DNA of 64,000 nucleotides from JBBQZP01 sp038207585 (lineage in GTDB: Bacteria; Pseudomonadota; Alphaproteobacteria; Rhodobacterales; Rhodobacteraceae): positions 124,001 to 188,000 of the forward strand of contig JBBQZP010000001.1 of the NCBI GenBank assembly GCA_038207585.1, read 5' to 3'. The translations under genes and the position numbers were made by a program. Under the pieces are notes generated by a model. That model saw nothing but the letters and a program-made list of their open reading frames with translations. It did not search any database and was not told where the DNA came from. Within the stretch, counting starts at the first letter, position 1, and every line of letters starts with the position of its first letter. This document shows, piece after piece, positions 17,790-26,108 of the stretch.

Positions 17790-19466
17790 CTACCGGAACG
17801 TGCCGGTTCCCAAGGTTTTGCCAATGGTGCGTTTTGGCGGTGTGGCCGCAGCCTTGGGCGGGGCTGCTGCCGCAGGTTTCGCCGCAGCGGGTTTCGGAGC
17901 CGCCGTCGTGGTGCGAGGTTGGCGTTGCGGGGTTGCGGCATTGTTCGTCGCGCGCGGAGCCGATGCTTGCACGGGTGCCGGGCAGGACACATCGTCTTTC
18001 AGAATGAACTGGCGGAAGACGTCTTGCGCCGGGTCAAGGCTGGGGGCTGCGACATTGAGGGTCTGGTAATAGCGCTGAACTGCAGTGCGCGATCCGTTCC
18101 CCCATTGCCCGTCAATCCCGCCGGTATAGCAGTTCATCCGCGAAAGTTCGGTCTGCATGGCGCGGGCAAGTTCTGGCTGCGGTGGGTCGTAGGCCCCGTT
18201 GGACACCGCGTTTTCAAACGCAGCGGGGTCAGAACCCCGCAAGGCACGCCGGGCCGCAAGATCGGTGTAATCCAGCGTTTCGGCGGCGGGCACTTCGAAC
18301 CCGGCCAGTGTCGGCGCAATTTCTCCCAGTATGATGGAGGGTTGCGGCAATCCGCCTGTCCCTGGAACGGACCTTAGGGTGCGTGGGGCCGACGTAGTGG
18401 CGTTCAGAACGACCACCTCTTCGGGGGTCAGCACCGATCCGGTGATCGTTGTGGCATTTGCTGCGGTGACGGGGCTAAGCGCGCTGATCGCCTCGATCAC
18501 CGGGCTGATCGGCGATACGACAAGAGTCTGCTGTGGCGGCGACTCTGAAAAAACCGAGGTTTCGCCTGCAACTGCGATGCCGTTTTCGGCCCAGAAGGCC
18601 AGCATCTTGTCGCGCGCTTCGGGGGTCAGATTGTCAAGCATACGGTAATCTTCGGCAGTCAGTTGCATGCCGTTCTGCGCTGCGCGAAAAACAAAGGGTG
18701 TCGCAAGCGTTGATCTGACCCAAATCTCGTCGGCGGCGGAATCCTCTCCGACGGGCGCTTCTGCCGGGGTAAGCACGGGCGCTTCGGAGGCGGGATCTTC
18801 AGGTCTCGGTTCTGCAGCTACGGGTGCAGCAGGCGTTTCGACACTTACCGGGAAATTGTCACTCAACTCTGCGCCCGCCACGCTGATCCGGTCCAGAAAA
18901 GTCTGCGCCAATCCCTCGGCTCGGTCAGCCGGGCAGGGTTTGCCGGGCGCTTGCGGCAATACCACAAACAGATCCGGCAGGTTCTGGATTGGTGCAAGCG
19001 CACCCTGATCCGGCAGCGTCTGGCTGGCTGCGCCGTGGCATGTGTCAAGAACCAGCAGCGTTTGCGTGCGGCCGCCCCTTTGCAGATCGGCGATCATCAC
19101 GGACAACGGGACGGCATGCGATTGGTCCGCTGGCAGCGTACCGGTCTGCACATAGTTGATGCCGGATCGGGCGAAGGCGTGACCGACAAAATAGACGACG
19201 GCGGGTGATGTGTCCTTGCCAAGCTCAGCGGTAGCGGCGCGAAGCTTGTCTGCGGAAGGGTTTTCCAGCCGGGTGACCTGAAAGCCCAGACCGAACAGTG
19301 CTTCGGACACCGACAGCGCGTCGTCGCGCGCCGATGGCAGAGCGCCGTCGCCCGTGGTCGTGCCCGCGATGACCAATGCCACGCGCTGTTGCGCAATGGC
19401 AGGCCCGGCCAGCCCGACCAGCAGCGCCGAAAGACCGACCAACGGTGCAAGGAGCGGTCTTTTCAT
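17790..19466 (-). CDS. Secreted caspase-like (C14-type) protein with peptidoglycan-binding domain
   Basis: 558 residues. A clear signal peptide (LVGLSALLVGLAGPAIAQQ) is followed by a caspase-fold domain with both catalytic motifs: VYFVGHAF (His97) and LLVLDTCHGA (Cys143). A long Ala/Pro/Thr-rich middle leads to a peptidoglycan-binding-type repeat near residues 455-505 (NCYTGGIDGQWGNGSRTAV) and a Lys/Ala-rich tail. The protein is predicted to act in the periplasm, tethered to murein. It begins one base after the DUF1036 gene ends, so the two are coupled, and it is followed by the murein hydrolase. Its substrate is unknown; a processing protease for a T6SS or envelope partner is possible. Confidence 0.82.
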   Translation of the reverse strand: MKRPLLAPLVGLSALLVGLAGPAIAQQRVALVIAGTTTGDGALPSARDDALSVSEALFGLGFQVTRLENPSADKLRAATAELGKDTSPAVVYFVGHAFARSGINYVQTGTLPADQSHAVPLSVMIADLQRGGRTQTLLVLDTCHGAASQTLPDQGALAPIQNLPDLFVVLPQAPGKPCPADRAEGLAQTFLDRISVAGAELSDNFPVSVETPAAPVAAEPRPEDPASEAPVLTPAEAPVGEDSAADEIWVRSTLATPFVFRAAQNGMQLTAEDYRMLDNLTPEARDKMLAFWAENGIAVAGETSVFSESPPQQTLVVSPISPVIEAISALSPVTAANATTITGSVLTPEEVVVLNATTSAPRTLRSVPGTGGLPQPSIILGEIAPTLAGFEVPAAETLDYTDLAARRALRGSDPAAFENAVSNGAYDPPQPELARAMQTELSRMNCYTGGIDGQWGNGSRTAVQRYYQTLNVAAPSLDPAQDVFRQFILKDDVSCPAPVQASAPRATNNAATPQRQPRTTTAAPKPAAAKPAAAAPPKAAATPPKRTIGKTLGTGTFR

Positions 19467-19467
19467 C

Positions 19468-19911
19468 TTATTGCGTCGCCGTCATGAACAGGGTCCAGCG
19501 TTCGGTTTTTTGAGTATCAACCTCGACAAAAGGGACTTCAATATAACCACGCAGGGCGCAATCCGTCTCACCCTTGATGATGAATTTCTTGGGCCCGATG
19601 CACATTTGCGTACTGCCGTTCAGAATGGAATTGCCGAAAACGTCTTGTGCAAAGACATAAACATATCGCGCCTCCAGCTTGTCACGGATGATGTTTGCGC
19701 ATTGGTTCGGGCCGACCGTCCACCAGCCCCGCGTGATAAACGCATCCCGTTCATATTGCCCGACCGAGACGTTTACAACGTCGAAGGATTGGTTGCACAC
19801 CGCGAACTCCGCCCGTGCGGAATGTGCGGACATCAGACATGTTACTGCCGCAATCGCGGGAACCAGCGTCCGGCGCGATTTTTGGAGAAAGGGTGCAAGC
19901 GGCAAGGACAT
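19468..19911 (-). CDS. Secreted DUF1036-family protein
   Basis: 147 residues with a signal peptide ending near SAHSARA. The mature part shows the DUF1036 pattern: FAVCNQSFDVVNVSVG, RGWWTVGPNQCANII, YVYVFAQD, and four cysteines that could form two disulfides. DUF1036 proteins are small periplasmic proteins of unknown function common in alphaproteobacteria. It is the first gene of the reverse-strand trio with the caspase-like and murein hydrolase genes. Confidence 0.85.
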   Translation of the reverse strand: MSLPLAPFLQKSRRTLVPAIAAVTCLMSAHSARAEFAVCNQSFDVVNVSVGQYERDAFITRGWWTVGPNQCANIIRDKLEARYVYVFAQDVFGNSILNGSTQMCIGPKKFIIKGETDCALRGYIEVPFVEVDTQKTERWTLFMTATQ

Positions 19912-20049
19912 GGTGCAAGGATACTACGATTGAGGGTGGTTCAGAGTCAAAATGAACACATTTGCGCCCGAGCGTTGCCCCATTGTTGTGGAAAATTTCT
20001 GAGAATGATACGGTAATGCAACTTGGATCGAACAAAAGGTGGTTCAGCC

Positions 20050-20331
20050 ATGAAGGGTAAGGTCATTTTTCTGACAGCGGCGTGTTCTGCCGCTTTGGCC
20101 CTTTGTGCGGGGGCCGCAATGTCGCAAACTTTATCGACCGATCAGTACAACCCGCCGGCCGAGGTTTTTGTGCTGTCCGAGGCGTCGGTGCTGGTGCCCG
20201 AAACCAGCGCGGTGCGGGTTAGCCGGCCAGCTTCGCCCGTTGTGCGGCAGTCGGCGCGTGCCGCTGACGTCTACGGGAAATCGCGCCGCTATACCATCAG
20301 GCCGATCTGGACAATTGGTGTTTTCCGCTAA
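20050..20331 (+). CDS. Small secreted protein of unknown function
   Basis: 93 residues from ATG 20050 (an in-frame TTG at 20023 is less likely). The signal peptide is clear (FLTAACSAALALCAGAAMS). The mature chain is about 70 residues with no cysteines, ending with an aromatic/basic RRYTIRPIWTIGVFR. It is divergent from the DUF1036 gene, with 138 bases between them. I do not recognise the family. Its position suggests an envelope role alongside the ExbBD-like genes downstream. Confidence 0.6.
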   Translation: MKGKVIFLTAACSAALALCAGAAMSQTLSTDQYNPPAEVFVLSEASVLVPETSAVRVSRPASPVVRQSARAADVYGKSRRYTIRPIWTIGVFR

Positions 20332-20437
20332 GATCAGTGCTTGACTCGGGCCGCTGAAACCGGACCATTCCCCCTGACGATCCAAATGAAGCTTGTGCAG
20401 CTTTTCATTGATTCTAACGTATATCCCGGGGGATAGC

Positions 20438-20875
20438 ATGAAATTATCGAATGGTTTTGCCGCAGTTTTCGTTCTTGCAGCCCTGACTGCCGGCCCGATG
20501 GCATTGGCCCAGGATGCACCGCAGCTATCTTTGGAACTGAACGCAGCGACGGATACCCCGGAAGGGGGCTGTCGCCTGACCTACGTCGTGAACAATCGGC
20601 TTGCAGCGGCGTTGGACAAGACCGGCTTTCAGATGGCAGTCTTTGACGCAGCGGGGGTTGTGACGCGACTGATGGCGCTGGATTTTGGCGCGCTGCCGTT
20701 GGGGAAGACCAAGATCATGCAGTTCGATGTGCCGGGGCAGGCCTGCACCCAGATTTCGCGAATTGTCGTGAACGATGCGACCAGCTGCGTTATGGCGGGG
20801 GTCGAAGCAACACCCGGCACCTGTCTTGACGGGCTTGCAACCGCATCGAAATCGTCGATTCAATTTGGCCTTTAG
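20438..20875 (+). CDS. Secreted beta-rich protein of unknown function
   Basis: 145 residues from ATG 20438. The signal peptide ends near GPMALA. The mature part alternates strands (LSLELNAATD, CRLTYVVNNRL, FQMAVFDAAGVV) and has four cysteines, GGC, QAC, TSC and GTC, that could make two disulfides. The pattern suggests an immunoglobulin-like periplasmic domain. It is 35 bases upstream of the ExbB-like gene in the same direction, probably in one operon with it. The family was not recognised. Confidence 0.7.
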   Translation: MKLSNGFAAVFVLAALTAGPMALAQDAPQLSLELNAATDTPEGGCRLTYVVNNRLAAALDKTGFQMAVFDAAGVVTRLMALDFGALPLGKTKIMQFDVPGQACTQISRIVVNDATSCVMAGVEATPGTCLDGLATASKSSIQFGL

Positions 20876-20910
20876 GGCATAACCTTTGACATGCCGAGTC
20901 TGGTGATATT

Positions 20911-21558
20911 ATGACGCTGCCCGATATTTCTGGAGTGAACCCGACGACCCTTGCGGTTTTCTTCTGTCTGGGTGTCATGTCCGTGATGGCGCTGACCGTG
21001 GCATTCTTCAAACTTTTCCAGTTTGCCAGAATGGGTGTGGGTCGAAACGCTGCGGCGGAATTGATCATCAAGGATTGGCTGGGTGGGCGCACGGATGAGG
21101 CGCTACGGTCCGCTTCGGCCCGCAAGACAGTTCTTGCGCGTGTGCTGCAGGCAGTGCTGGTCAGCCTGCGGTCGCGCCCCGATGATCAGGATTATGCCGA
21201 AGAACTGGGCCGCCAGACCGCTTTGCAGGAAATGGGTGCCATGACGCAACGGATGCGAATCCTGGAAACCGTGGTGCAGGCCGCCCCCATGCTGGGGCTG
21301 CTGGGCACGGTGATCGGAATGATTGATGCCTTTGGCGCGTTGTCGGCGTCTGAAGGCGGGGTTGCGGACCCGGCGGTTCTTGCAGGCGGCATATGGACCG
21401 CGCTGACAACCACTGCGGCAGGGCTTGCGATTGCGCTGATCACCTATTTCATCGCCACATGGTTCGAAGGCCGGATCGAGAATGAACGTCAATCAATCGA
21501 GACGCTGATTTCAGTTGCCATTCACGGGCGGGTCGAGGCACCGGACGCCCGGCGCTGA
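20911..21558 (+). CDS. ExbB/TolQ/MotA-family proton channel subunit
   Basis: 215 residues with three membrane segments (about 10-35, 120-145, 165-195). The signatures PMLGLLGTVIGMIDAF and GIWTALTTTAAGLAIAL are the pore helices of ExbB/TolQ. It would form the pentameric channel that uses the proton gradient to move ExbD and a TonB- or TolA-like partner. Two ExbD-like genes and a TonB-like gene follow. No TonB-dependent receptor is nearby, so the energised target is probably local to this T6SS cassette. Confidence 0.88.
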   Translation: MTLPDISGVNPTTLAVFFCLGVMSVMALTVAFFKLFQFARMGVGRNAAAELIIKDWLGGRTDEALRSASARKTVLARVLQAVLVSLRSRPDDQDYAEELGRQTALQEMGAMTQRMRILETVVQAAPMLGLLGTVIGMIDAFGALSASEGGVADPAVLAGGIWTALTTTAAGLAIALITYFIATWFEGRIENERQSIETLISVAIHGRVEAPDARR

Positions 21559-21571
21559 CGAGGTTCCGGCC

Positions 21572-22015
21572 ATGTCGCTGAAACATAAAACGCTGCTGCT
21601 CCCCCGGTCGCCCCGGCGCTACCGGATCAGCCTGACGCCGCTGGCCGATGCGATGTTTCAGCTTTTAATCTTTTTCATGCTGTCATCGAACATAACGCCG
21701 TATTCGCTTTTGCCGTTGAAGGGTGGCGCGACGATCCCCGGCGCTGCTTCCGGTTCCGGATCGGCGCAGACTGCGACCAATGCTTCGGACGCTGCAATAT
21801 GGACGATCGAGAATGCGCAAATTCTGGTCGCGGGGCAGGTTTTTGCCATCGACCGGGTCGCTGATCTGACGCAGGCGCTTGCCCTTGCGGGCACGACAAG
21901 CGTGGTGCTGATCGTGCGGCCCGAGGCCCGCGTTCAAGATATGACATCGGTGCTGGAGGCATTGTCGGCGGGCGGCATCGGTCAGGTCAAGCTGGCCAAC
22001 GGGGGCGAGATATGA
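21572..22015 (+). CDS. ExbD/TolR-like protein 1 (proton-carrying Asp present)
   Basis: 147 residues from ATG 21572. The N-terminal cytoplasmic part is basic; the single membrane helix SLTPLADAMFQLLIFFML holds the conserved Asp (residue 26) that carries protons in ExbD/TolR. The periplasmic part has the typical strand order (WTIENAQILVAGQVF and VVLIVRPEARVQDM). It overlaps the next exbD-like gene by four bases. Confidence 0.85.
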   Translation: MSLKHKTLLLPRSPRRYRISLTPLADAMFQLLIFFMLSSNITPYSLLPLKGGATIPGAASGSGSAQTATNASDAAIWTIENAQILVAGQVFAIDRVADLTQALALAGTTSVVLIVRPEARVQDMTSVLEALSAGGIGQVKLANGGEI

Positions 22016-22416
22016 AGCGCCTTTTGCCGCCGCAACGCAACCGGACGACGGTCGATGTCTCTCTGGCCATCGTCAATCTTGTGTTGCTGATGATTTTCTT
22101 CTTTCTGACATCGGGACAACTTGCAAACCGGTCCGCCGCCGAGGTCGAGCTTTCTGAAACCACCGAACTGCCTCTGGACCGGTTGCCTAAACCGATTTTG
22201 GTCGTGCAGGCAAATGGTGGGTGGGAACTTGACGGGCGGACCGTTGCCCCTGAACTTTTGGCTGTGGCGCTGCAGAATCTGGCGCAACCGGTGATCCTGC
22301 ACGTGTTGATCGGGCGCGACGCTCCGGCGCAAAGTCTGCTGGATATCGTGACCCGGCCCGACCTTGCGAATATTGATCTGCGGCTGGTGACGCTGCGCCG
22401 CAAGGTTCAGCCATGA
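22012..22416 (+). CDS. ExbD/TolR-like protein 2, lacking the conserved Asp
   Basis: 134 residues, with an ATGA overlap with the preceding gene and another with the following TonB-like gene. The membrane helix VDVSLAIVNLVLLMIFFF aligns with ExbD helices, but the position of the essential Asp is Val21, with Asn22 beside it. The periplasmic domain keeps the ExbD pattern (ILVVQANGGWELDG and LHVLIGRDAP). It may form an asymmetric dimer with protein 1, in which only one subunit carries protons. Confidence 0.82.
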   Translation: MKRLLPPQRNRTTVDVSLAIVNLVLLMIFFFLTSGQLANRSAAEVELSETTELPLDRLPKPILVVQANGGWELDGRTVAPELLAVALQNLAQPVILHVLIGRDAPAQSLLDIVTRPDLANIDLRLVTLRRKVQP

Positions 22417-23663
22417 CAGAGACGCGCGACGGGGGGCGTTGGCTCGGGTCATTCTCGCTTTCGATTGTCGCGCATCTGGCAATGTTTGCTTATTTTGTGG
22501 CCCCGATGATCAGCCTGGCCAGCCTGGACACCGAAAAGACCGTGCCGCTGACCATGACGTTGACAACGCTGGAGGTCAGTGCGCCCGATACGATAGAAGT
22601 GCCCAGCGATCCGGTTGCAGCGCCCGTGCCGGACGAACAGATATCCGCCCCGACACCTGATGAGATCGCGGCCACCGCGCCCGAGGAGATCACGCCCGAC
22701 ACCCCCCCGGTCGAGGAGGTAGCACCGGTTGCCCCGGTTGAGGAACAGATCGCCAGTGTCATTCAACCCGCAGAAGAGGTTGCGCCGCAACCCGACCCTC
22801 CTGCACCGGAACAGCTTTCTGCCCTGCGGCCCGACGCGGATGCGATCACGTCTCTTGCGGGGTCTGCGGCGGTTTCGGCGGTTCCCGATATCATCGCGCC
22901 GGTCGGGTCAGACTTACCGGTTGAAGCGGTGCAGCCGACCGTTTCCGCCTCGGCGGTTGAGGTGATCTCGCCGATCATTTCGATCGTGCCGCCGGAAGCC
23001 CCGCCTGCCCTGCCAACAGACGCAGCCGCAGTTTCGCAGCCGCAACAGGGCGGGCAAAGCGACCCCTTCCTTGCGCGCATCCGGGGCCAATTGGCGCTGC
23101 CCTGTCTGGTGGCCTATCCCAAGCGCAGCAGTGCCGGGGACACCGCATTGGAGTTTGTGGCGGCGAACGAGGCCGATATCCGCAGCTTTGCCAGCGAACT
23201 TCTGGCCAATGTCAGCCCGGTTCCGCCGCAAACTGCCGAATTGATCGATTCGCGGCAATGCGATGCGCTGAATTTTGTGCGCGAGTCGGCGCAATATCCG
23301 GCGTTCAGTCTGGCGGTGAATCTGACCTCGGCCGACATCGCAAGCGGCGAGCGTCTGACCGGCACGATTGATAACGCGGGCGGGGCCTATGTTTCGCTTG
23401 TGGTTGTCGACGACAACGGGGTGGTGCAGGATCTGGGGCAGTACATGTCTTTCGTGGGCGGTCAGGTCAGTTTTGAAGTACCCATGTCGCGCTTTGGTGG
23501 CGCGCGCGATACGCGACAGCTTTTGCTCGCCATTGCAAGCGCCGGCCGGCCGGCCGCGCTGGATACGCACAATGGGTTTCTTGCGGCAGATTTTTTTCCG
23601 AAGCTGCGTGAAAGCGTGGACCGTCGCGCCCGGCTGGCGCTTGTTCCATTCTCATTGCGGTAA
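22413..23663 (+). CDS. TonB/TolA-like protein with the T6SS kinase-type periplasmic domain
   Basis: 416 residues. A cytoplasmic start of about 13 residues, one membrane segment (LSIVAHLAMFAYFVAPMI), a Pro/Glu/Val-rich spacer of about 180 residues as in TonB and TolA, then a folded C-terminal domain of about 195 residues. That domain is not a standard TonB domain. It has cysteines in LALPCLV and SRQCDAL and the motifs GERLTGTID and RQLLLAIASAG, matching the extracytoplasmic end of the kinase at 165-2297 (NPCAY, AQCPV, GGSIVGQL, LILAIAS). It is the last gene of the ExbB-ExbD-ExbD set. It probably transmits the proton-driven motion to a periplasmic partner. Confidence 0.8.
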   Translation: MTETRDGGRWLGSFSLSIVAHLAMFAYFVAPMISLASLDTEKTVPLTMTLTTLEVSAPDTIEVPSDPVAAPVPDEQISAPTPDEIAATAPEEITPDTPPVEEVAPVAPVEEQIASVIQPAEEVAPQPDPPAPEQLSALRPDADAITSLAGSAAVSAVPDIIAPVGSDLPVEAVQPTVSASAVEVISPIISIVPPEAPPALPTDAAAVSQPQQGGQSDPFLARIRGQLALPCLVAYPKRSSAGDTALEFVAANEADIRSFASELLANVSPVPPQTAELIDSRQCDALNFVRESAQYPAFSLAVNLTSADIASGERLTGTIDNAGGAYVSLVVVDDNGVVQDLGQYMSFVGGQVSFEVPMSRFGGARDTRQLLLAIASAGRPAALDTHNGFLAADFFPKLRESVDRRARLALVPFSLR

Positions 23664-23714
23664 AGCCGCCTCGAAGGGTCAGAATACCGTTCCTATTGCC
23701 CGCGTGTTTGTGGA

Positions 23715-23742
23715 TTGTCGAATGCATACTTCGTGGTATCAT
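23715..23742 (+). promoter_or_regulatory. Possible promoter for vgrG
   Basis: TTGTCG (23715-23720) and TATCAT (23737-23742) are 16 bases apart in the AT-richer 112-base gap before vgrG. The gap and a separate promoter would make vgrG-PAAR its own unit. Confidence 0.35.
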
Positions 23743-23775
23743 TTGAAAATTGATGTTGTTTTAGAGGTTTGACAG

Positions 23776-25836
23776 ATGCCTGATCCATTCAAGCAGGCCG
23801 CACGGCTTGGCCAATTGTCGACTGTTCTGGGCGAAGACGTGCTGGTGCTTTTGCGTTTTATGGGTGCCGACCGCATGAGCGGTCTTTTCGAATATCAGGT
23901 CGATGCGCTTTCCGCGAAAACCAACATCAATTTTGACGCACTTATCGGCACCAGCGCGACCATCAAATTTGCCACCCGAAACCACGACGATCGCTTTTTC
24001 AACGGCATTGTGACCCAAGCAAAATGGGCTGGAACCGGTGAGAACGGCAACCGCTACACAATCGTTTTGCGGCCTTGGTTCTGGCTGGCGGGCCGCCGCC
24101 GGAACCAGAGGATTTTCCACGACAAGACAATTCCTGACATTTTGACCGAACTTCTCGGCCCCTATTCCAGCCTTGGCAAACCCGCGATGAAGCAGCGGCT
24201 GACAAGAACCTACGCGGCGCAGGAATACACCGTTCAGTACCGTGAAAGCGATCTGGACTTTGCCTGCCGCCTGATGGAACGGGCGGGCATCAACTATCAT
24301 TTCGTCCATACCGACGGAAACCACACGCTAACCCTGACAGATTCGGTTGAAGAGCACGATTATCTGCCCGGCGAAGAGCGCGAATACAAAGGCATCGACG
24401 GCGACTATCAGGAAGACGAGGAGCATTTCTGGGAATGGTTCCCCGAGCGCAACCTGACCACCGGCGCCGTTCGTCTGACCGATTACAATTTCAAAAGCCC
24501 GACCGCCGTGATGGAGGTCGACCGTATTGGTGACGCTGCCTATGCCGAAGGCACAATTGAGGCGTATGACTACCCCGGCGATTATCTGGAGCAGGGCGAA
24601 GGCAAGGGCGTTGTCGCCCTGCGCACCATGCAGGAACGCGCGCAGGACAGGCGGCACCGCGCACTGGGCAACTGTGTGACGCTCGATTCCGGGCAGAAGG
24701 TCAAGTTGACCGGCGATCAGGTGCCGGGGCTGAAAAATGAAACCTATCTTTGTCTGATCGCCCAACATTCCTATGTGTCCGATTCCTACGGATCTGGCGG
24801 GGTAGGCAGTGACGGTTACGCCTTTACCGCGTCATATGTGCTGACAAACGCCACGGCCCCGATCGTGCCCGAAATGAAAACCCCGACACCGCTGATCTAT
24901 GGCCCGCAAACGGCTGTGGTTGTGGGTGAGGGCGAAATTGATTGCGACGAGTTCGGCCGCATTCTTGTGCGGTTCCACTGGGATCTGAACGCCGAGATCT
25001 CGATGCGCTGCCGGGTCAGCCAGAACTGGGCCTCAAGCGGGTGGGGAGGCATGATCATCCCGCGCATCGGAATGGAGGTGGTGGTCGAATTCCTGGAAGG
25101 CGACCCCGACAAGCCATTGGTCACCGGCTGCGTCTACAACGGTCGCAACATGCCGCCCTACAGCCTGCCCGGCGACAAGACGAAATCGGTGTTCAAGACG
25201 AACACGCATCAGGGCAGCGGCTTCAACGAACTGACATTTGAAGATGAGAAAGACCGCGAACTGATCTATGTGCATGGTCAGAAAGATCATCAGATCGAAA
25301 TTCTGAACGATCGCGCCAAGACCATCGGCCGCGATCAGACCGAAGCGATCGGCCGGGACAAAAGCATCACCGTGGGGCAGGATCATACGGAATCAGTTGC
25401 GCGCGATGCCAGCCACACCATCGGCAACAATGTGACCTATACCGTCGGCCAGAACCAGATCGAGAAATACGGCAAGGATCATATCCACCGCGTTGGAAAT
25501 ATCCACAAGCAGGATATCGTTGCCGATCATCTGGTGCAGGTGGGCCGGAATGTCGAGGAAACCGTGAAGGGCCGCTATACCCTGAACGTCAACCAGTCGA
25601 TCACCAACAATACCAAGACCCACACTCTGATGGCGTTCGAGAAATTCGTGATAAAGGGGCCGGGGGGCAAGATCACCATCGACAGTTCCGGCATCACGCT
25701 GGAGGCGCCGAAGATCGAGTTGAAAGGCATGGTCAAGATGGGTGGCATGGGAATGGCGCAGGTGCCAGCCCTTCAGGGGGCGGCGAATGATGCGCTGCCT
25801 TTGGTTGAAGAATGCCCCGCAAAGACGGACGCGTAA
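23776..25836 (+). CDS. vgrG: T6SS spike protein VgrG (TssI)
   Basis: 686 residues. The gp27-like head is seen in QVDALSAKTNINFDALIGT and YRESDLDFACRLMERAGI. The OB fold has EIDCDEFGRILVRFHWD, followed by the hub signature GMIIPRIGMEVVVEFLEGDP and the gp5-like beta-helix with many short repeats (residues about 490-610; DHTESV, DHLVQV). It ends in a short DUF2345-like tail and has no fused effector domain. GAGG precedes ATG 23776. The gene is followed directly by its PAAR tip. Confidence 0.95.
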   Translation: MPDPFKQAARLGQLSTVLGEDVLVLLRFMGADRMSGLFEYQVDALSAKTNINFDALIGTSATIKFATRNHDDRFFNGIVTQAKWAGTGENGNRYTIVLRPWFWLAGRRRNQRIFHDKTIPDILTELLGPYSSLGKPAMKQRLTRTYAAQEYTVQYRESDLDFACRLMERAGINYHFVHTDGNHTLTLTDSVEEHDYLPGEEREYKGIDGDYQEDEEHFWEWFPERNLTTGAVRLTDYNFKSPTAVMEVDRIGDAAYAEGTIEAYDYPGDYLEQGEGKGVVALRTMQERAQDRRHRALGNCVTLDSGQKVKLTGDQVPGLKNETYLCLIAQHSYVSDSYGSGGVGSDGYAFTASYVLTNATAPIVPEMKTPTPLIYGPQTAVVVGEGEIDCDEFGRILVRFHWDLNAEISMRCRVSQNWASSGWGGMIIPRIGMEVVVEFLEGDPDKPLVTGCVYNGRNMPPYSLPGDKTKSVFKTNTHQGSGFNELTFEDEKDRELIYVHGQKDHQIEILNDRAKTIGRDQTEAIGRDKSITVGQDHTESVARDASHTIGNNVTYTVGQNQIEKYGKDHIHRVGNIHKQDIVADHLVQVGRNVEETVKGRYTLNVNQSITNNTKTHTLMAFEKFVIKGPGGKITIDSSGITLEAPKIELKGMVKMGGMGMAQVPALQGAANDALPLVEECPAKTDA

Positions 25837-25837
25837 G

Positions 25838-26095
25838 ATGTTGCCAGTAGCCCGCGTCGGAGACAAACACATATGCCCGATCTGCGGGCCAAACGTCATT
25901 ACCACGGGGGGAACGGCGCTTGTTGATGGCCGCCCGATTGCGCGCGTGGGTGATATGACGGCCTGCACCGCCACGATTACGCTTGGGTCCAGCATGGCCA
26001 CTTGCGACGGCAAGCCTGTGGCCTATCTGGGTTCGATCACCAGCCATGGTGGCGTGATTGCGGAAGGCTCGCCGAACCATACGGTTCTGCCCTGA
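25838..26095 (+). CDS. PAAR-domain spike tip protein
   Basis: 85 residues from ATG 25838, one base after the vgrG stop. PAAR features: ARVGD occurs twice, with HICPICG, MTACTA and SITSHGG giving the His/Cys set for the tip metal. It caps the VgrG spike. There is no C-terminal extension, and no effector/immunity pair follows: the next gene is mutS on the opposite strand. Confidence 0.9.
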   Translation: MLPVARVGDKHICPICGPNVITTGGTALVDGRPIARVGDMTACTATITLGSSMATCDGKPVAYLGSITSHGGVIAEGSPNHTVLP

Positions 26096-26108
26096 CGCAG
26101 GTCAGGGC
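26089..26108. terminator. Short hairpin between converging PAAR gene and mutS
   Basis: GCCCTGAC (26089-26096) and GTCAGGGC (26101-26108) with a four-base loop span both stop codons. There is no T-run, so this may be a weak two-way terminator. Confidence 0.4.

Noticed and set aside
20886..20912. TTGACA...TATTAT upstream of the ExbB-like gene
   Set aside because: The spacing is 15 and the -10 box overlaps the start codon, so it cannot drive this start unless transcription begins inside the gene.
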